Origin: Chloroflexota bacterium
GTDB lineage: Bacteria > Chloroflexota > Anaerolineae > Aggregatilineales > J027
Assembly (NCBI GenBank): GCA_013112715.1
Contig: JABFGB010000004.1
Location: forward strand, 62,001-126,000
DNA length: 64,000 nucleotides
Direction of reading: 5' to 3'
The first letter of the stretch is position 1. Every line of letters starts with the position of its first letter. A program made the translations under genes and the position numbers. The notes below the pieces were generated by a model, which did no database searches, was not told the DNA's origin, and saw nothing but the letters and a program-made list of their open reading frames with translations. This document shows positions 61,143 through 64,000 of the stretch, piece after piece.

Positions 61143-63857
61143 TCACCGAAGACAGTCCGGAGGCAAGGTTACTCGCAGCGTTGTTCCGCGCCCCGGCGCA
61201 CTTTTGACATCAAAAATTCCCCGCGAACGTAATGCTCGTTCTCGCATCGAATGAAGACCTAAATGACCGGGGAAAGAATGGGTCAGATCAAACCCCCGTC
61301 CATTATCCGTAATCTCCATGATGATACTGGTCATGACACACTCCACTTTGATGCTTACACGGGTGGCTTGGGCGTGTTTCACCACATTATGAAGGGCTTC
61401 CCGCGCAATACGATAGAGCGTTTCCTCGGCTTCGAGCTTGAGGCGGATGTTTTCTTCAAATTGCATATCTACCTCGATATTGTGGCGGTTACGCAGCACA
61501 TCGGCTTGTTTATTGAGCGCGACCAGCAACCCTTCTTCTTCGAGGGATTCGGGCCGTAGGTCAAAAATGAGCGCCCGCATTTCACTCAGGCCGCCGTCCG
61601 CCAATGACAGCACATAATCTAGTGGTTCAGCCACCCGCATGGGGTCTTGATCAAGCAGCATTCGGGCGGTACGGGTTCCCAATGCAATGCCATAGAGGGC
61701 CTGCGATACTGAGTCATGCAGTTCGTGGGCAAGACGGCTGCGCTCTTCGACAATCGCCAGTTCTTGTGCTTGGGTATAGAGGCGGGCATTTTGCAGCGCG
61801 ACGGCAATGAGGTCAGCAAGCGTCGCCATCACCCAAATGTCGGAGTTGGTGAGATGCTCCTCATACGATTGCACATCCAAGGCGCCGATTAATTGTTCGT
61901 TAACAACCATCGGCACAGCAATTTCAGAGCGAACAGTACCCACATTGGGTTGAATGCTGACTTGCGACAGTTGGTGGGGGTCGTTAGCGATGACCCCCTG
62001 TTTGGTACGGGCAGCTTTGGCGATGGGTGAATATTCATCATTGATGGCGATCACTTGGAAAGGCCGAGTCGCCCGTATCGAATAGGTCGGCGCAGTCGAG
62101 AGCAGATAGTTGCCGTGCGGGTCTATCAAGAAAATGGACATCTGATAGTTCTCAAAATTGATGCGCATCAATTCGGCTACAGCATCGAGCAGGTCGTCCA
62201 CATCCAAAATGCTGGCGGCGGCGGCGCTGACTTTGGCGACAGTCTCTAGCTGATGGGCGCGTTGACGTTCGGCAAGATAGGCGCGGCGGCGAGCTACCAC
62301 CGCAGCGATAGCGGGCTGGACGGCGGTAAACAAGATGCGAATTTCTTCCGAGAAGGTCTGTGGTTCTGACCACGCAATAAAAACGACCCCCTGCCATATA
62401 TCCCCGACCTGTAGAGGAAAAATGATGAGGGCCGACGACCCAAAAATCCCTGCTTCATCAATGCCTGCCCGAACTTCAGGCCGTTCGTCGGTATGGATGT
62501 TCTCGATGAAGATGGGAGCGTCAGGCCGCTGATAGGCCAAATTCAACAAAGGGTAGTCTGTAAATTTAAAGGGAGTTTTCCCCAAAACTTTTGGAGATAG
62601 CTGCAAGCCCCGCACAGCAACCGGCGTAACGCTGTCAATTAGGCCATCTTCTTTGATTTGCGAATAGGACAGGGTAGACATCTGCACGCCATACGGTTCC
62701 GCAACTGCCGCAATCGCTGCCAAGATTTCATCTTCGCTGTTGGCTTGTGATAATGCAGCGTTCATTGCCGCTAATGTCTCAGCGCGGCGGCGGGAATTTT
62801 CGGTCAATTGTTGTAACCGGATGCGTTCGAGGGCGGCTGATACGAGTTCACCAATACCGATGGTCAGGCGAACTTGGCTTTGGGTATAAGTACGAGGTTT
62901 GGAGTCGTGGAAAGCAAGGCCACCCAACCAGCGCTCATGATAGTACAAATCGGTGGCAATCATGGCACGTGTCCCAATTTGCTCTAACATAAATTTTGAA
63001 TTGGTATCCACACGCGGGTCGGTTTTAATATCCTCAAATAGCCAGACAGATGACCCCCGCATTGTATCCGTAAGCGGGAACATCTGACGGGTAAAACGCT
63101 GGCCTGGGGTAAGAATGCGATCATTATCGCCCTGCCGCAAGACACCCAGCACTTCAAAATAATCAGTACTATCGCCGTCGTGATTGTCCCACAATGAGAG
63201 ATAGACTGCCTGCGACTCGGTATCCACTTTGGCAACCGCCTCCACCACCTCATGATAGGTCATGGCTGCATTGACGCCCTCGCCGATACGATAGAGCAAT
63301 TCACTTTCTTTACGGGCTTCTTCCTCGGCGGCATAGGCCCGGATTGAATCAATGATTGGGGCGGCTTGCTGGATCAGAGCGGTATAAATGCGCTGGTCGC
63401 GTTCGCTAAAATGGTAGGGATGATTCCAATTGAACATCAACGTGCCAATCCACTGTCCACGATTCCATAGCGGCATCACTGCGCTGGCCCTCATCTCATA
63501 CTTGCGATAAGTATCCCGCGAAATCTCATCAAGACCGGATTCATTTTCGATGTCTGGTAAAAGCAGTAATTTATCAGGTAGTTTTTCAAGTACCCCGATC
63601 ATGGCTTGGTGTTCGGGGTAGAATCTATCACCAATTTCCGCCGAAAACCCCCCTACATCAATCCATGTTTCGACCAATTCCCAGTGTAGACGTGGGGTAT
63701 AGTGGACATAAAACAACACACATGAGATTGCCCCATTTTCCTGTGCATAGCGACTGGCGGCTAGGAGCAATTCATGTGCATTTGAAGCGCGGGCGATGTG
63801 ACGCAGGGTGTCGTAGAGAATATCAAGCTCGTCGTGGTTGACCTGTGGGTGCTGCAT
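61143..63857 (-). CDS. GAF-domain sensor histidine kinase (NarL/DegS-type)
   Basis: A 904-residue soluble kinase. Three to four GAF-like domains fill residues 1-705 (roughly 10-170, 185-345, 365-535 and 555-705), and there is no membrane segment. The HisKA_3 dimerisation helix carries the phosphoacceptor His in LAHELHDSVSQALYGIALG (near 722), followed by an HATPase domain (about 800-904) ending in a GRGTTLRVTLP box. It phosphorylates a LuxR-type regulator, which is encoded 20 bases upstream and runs off the window edge. The ligands of the GAF domains are unknown; cyclic nucleotides, gases or small molecules are possible. Confidence 0.92.
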   Translation of the reverse strand: MQHPQVNHDELDILYDTLRHIARASNAHELLLAASRYAQENGAISCVLFYVHYTPRLHWELVETWIDVGGFSAEIGDRFYPEHQAMIGVLEKLPDKLLLLPDIENESGLDEISRDTYRKYEMRASAVMPLWNRGQWIGTLMFNWNHPYHFSERDQRIYTALIQQAAPIIDSIRAYAAEEEARKESELLYRIGEGVNAAMTYHEVVEAVAKVDTESQAVYLSLWDNHDGDSTDYFEVLGVLRQGDNDRILTPGQRFTRQMFPLTDTMRGSSVWLFEDIKTDPRVDTNSKFMLEQIGTRAMIATDLYYHERWLGGLAFHDSKPRTYTQSQVRLTIGIGELVSAALERIRLQQLTENSRRRAETLAAMNAALSQANSEDEILAAIAAVAEPYGVQMSTLSYSQIKEDGLIDSVTPVAVRGLQLSPKVLGKTPFKFTDYPLLNLAYQRPDAPIFIENIHTDERPEVRAGIDEAGIFGSSALIIFPLQVGDIWQGVVFIAWSEPQTFSEEIRILFTAVQPAIAAVVARRRAYLAERQRAHQLETVAKVSAAAASILDVDDLLDAVAELMRINFENYQMSIFLIDPHGNYLLSTAPTYSIRATRPFQVIAINDEYSPIAKAARTKQGVIANDPHQLSQVSIQPNVGTVRSEIAVPMVVNEQLIGALDVQSYEEHLTNSDIWVMATLADLIAVALQNARLYTQAQELAIVEERSRLAHELHDSVSQALYGIALGTRTARMLLDQDPMRVAEPLDYVLSLADGGLSEMRALIFDLRPESLEEEGLLVALNKQADVLRNRHNIEVDMQFEENIRLKLEAEETLYRIAREALHNVVKHAQATRVSIKVECVMTSIIMEITDNGRGFDLTHSFPGHLGLHSMRERALRSRGIFDVKSAPGRGTTLRVTLPPDCLR

Positions 63858-63877
63858 GGTGGTATATCTCTATTGGT

Positions 63878-64000
63878 TTATTGTTCACCGAGTTCCTCCA
63901 CCAGTCCAATCCGGACAGCATAGAGGGCAGCTTGGGTGCGGCTGCTGACATTCAGTTTACTCAAAATATTGCTGACGTGCGTCTTGACGGTTTTTTCGCC
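63878..64000 (-). CDS. C-terminal end of a LuxR/NarL-type response regulator, truncated by the window
   Basis: Only 40 residues and the stop codon are in view. They read [20 protein letters not shown] followed by [13 protein letters not shown], the LuxR-type helix-turn-helix recognition helix and dimerisation end. The receiver domain lies outside. Its stop is 20 bases before the start of the GAF kinase, so the two form a two-component pair with the regulator first. Confidence 0.9.
   Translation of the reverse strand, partial: GEKTVKTHVSNILSKLNVSSRTQAALYAVRIGLVEELGEQ

Noticed and set aside
1..64000. CRISPR array, rRNA operon, insertion sequence or prophage
   Set aside because: No evenly spaced direct repeats, no rRNA-like stretches, and no transposase, integrase or phage structural genes were found on either strand.

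Overview
The window looks like a chromosomal segment of a free-living Chloroflexota bacterium, probably an Anaerolineae-type lineage. This rests on style rather than a marker gene: secreted lipoproteins with Pro/Thr linkers, an A2-type haem-copper oxidase whose subunit II carries both extra membrane segments and a C-terminal cytochrome c, ECF-sigma and GAF-kinase regulation, and frequent GTG/TTG starts. Base composition looks even throughout. I see no rRNA, transposase, phage gene or CRISPR array; one tRNA (Phe) is present.

Layout. 1-8.4 kb: the tail of a probable beta-lactamase-fold hydrolase, an NlpC/P60 peptidase, a UbiA-type prenyltransferase behind a sugar ABC transporter that has a binding protein and only one permease, an M15-like lipoprotein, and an HxlR regulator divergent from a methyltransferase with a perfect inverted repeat between them. 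8.4-16 kb: a 1076-residue protein of unknown function, a secreted PPC-domain protein and a DEAD-box helicase with a 320-base upstream gap. 16-22.3 kb: a beta-hydroxyacid dehydrogenase, two membrane proteins (zinc ribbon; DUF2207) and a hybrid histidine kinase. 22.5-25.2 kb: an EthD-like protein, then an ECF sigma - membrane protein - FabH operon.

25.4-31.6 kb is a tight plus-strand cell-wall-like operon with a good sigma-70 promoter: a MurA homologue lacking the catalytic Lys and Cys, an alpha/beta hydrolase, a MurF-type ligase fused to a membrane domain, a D-Ala-D-Ala-ligase-like ATP-grasp enzyme, a papain/C39-like putative peptidase and a GNAT acetyltransferase. This is the most unusual part of the window. 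31.8-37.6 kb: a membrane glycosyltransferase, a SpoIIE/RsbU phosphatase with a small overlapping partner, and an M1-type metallopeptidase lipoprotein.

37.6-46 kb is a complete cytochrome oxidase locus on the minus strand: ctaA, then ctaC-D-F-E, ctaG, a FixH/YtkA-like protein, ctaB and a DUF420 protein. It has a strong promoter in front of ctaC with palindromes inside and downstream of the core promoter, and a terminator-like hairpin between the structural genes and ctaG. 46-50 kb: a thioredoxin-like membrane protein, a MaoC hydratase, a Nudix hydrolase, tRNA-Phe and a GH13 enzyme.

50-58.9 kb, minus strand: a GT39-like glycosyltransferase, a DEDDh exonuclease, a creatininase-family enzyme, a VWA protein, a zinc-ribbon protein, a Nudix hydrolase, a MoxR ATPase, an M23 peptidase and an SH3-type lipoprotein. 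58.9-64 kb: guaA-xpt for guanine-nucleotide supply, then a GAF histidine kinase whose LuxR-type response regulator runs off the right edge. Functions are assigned by motif reading only; no database search was run.
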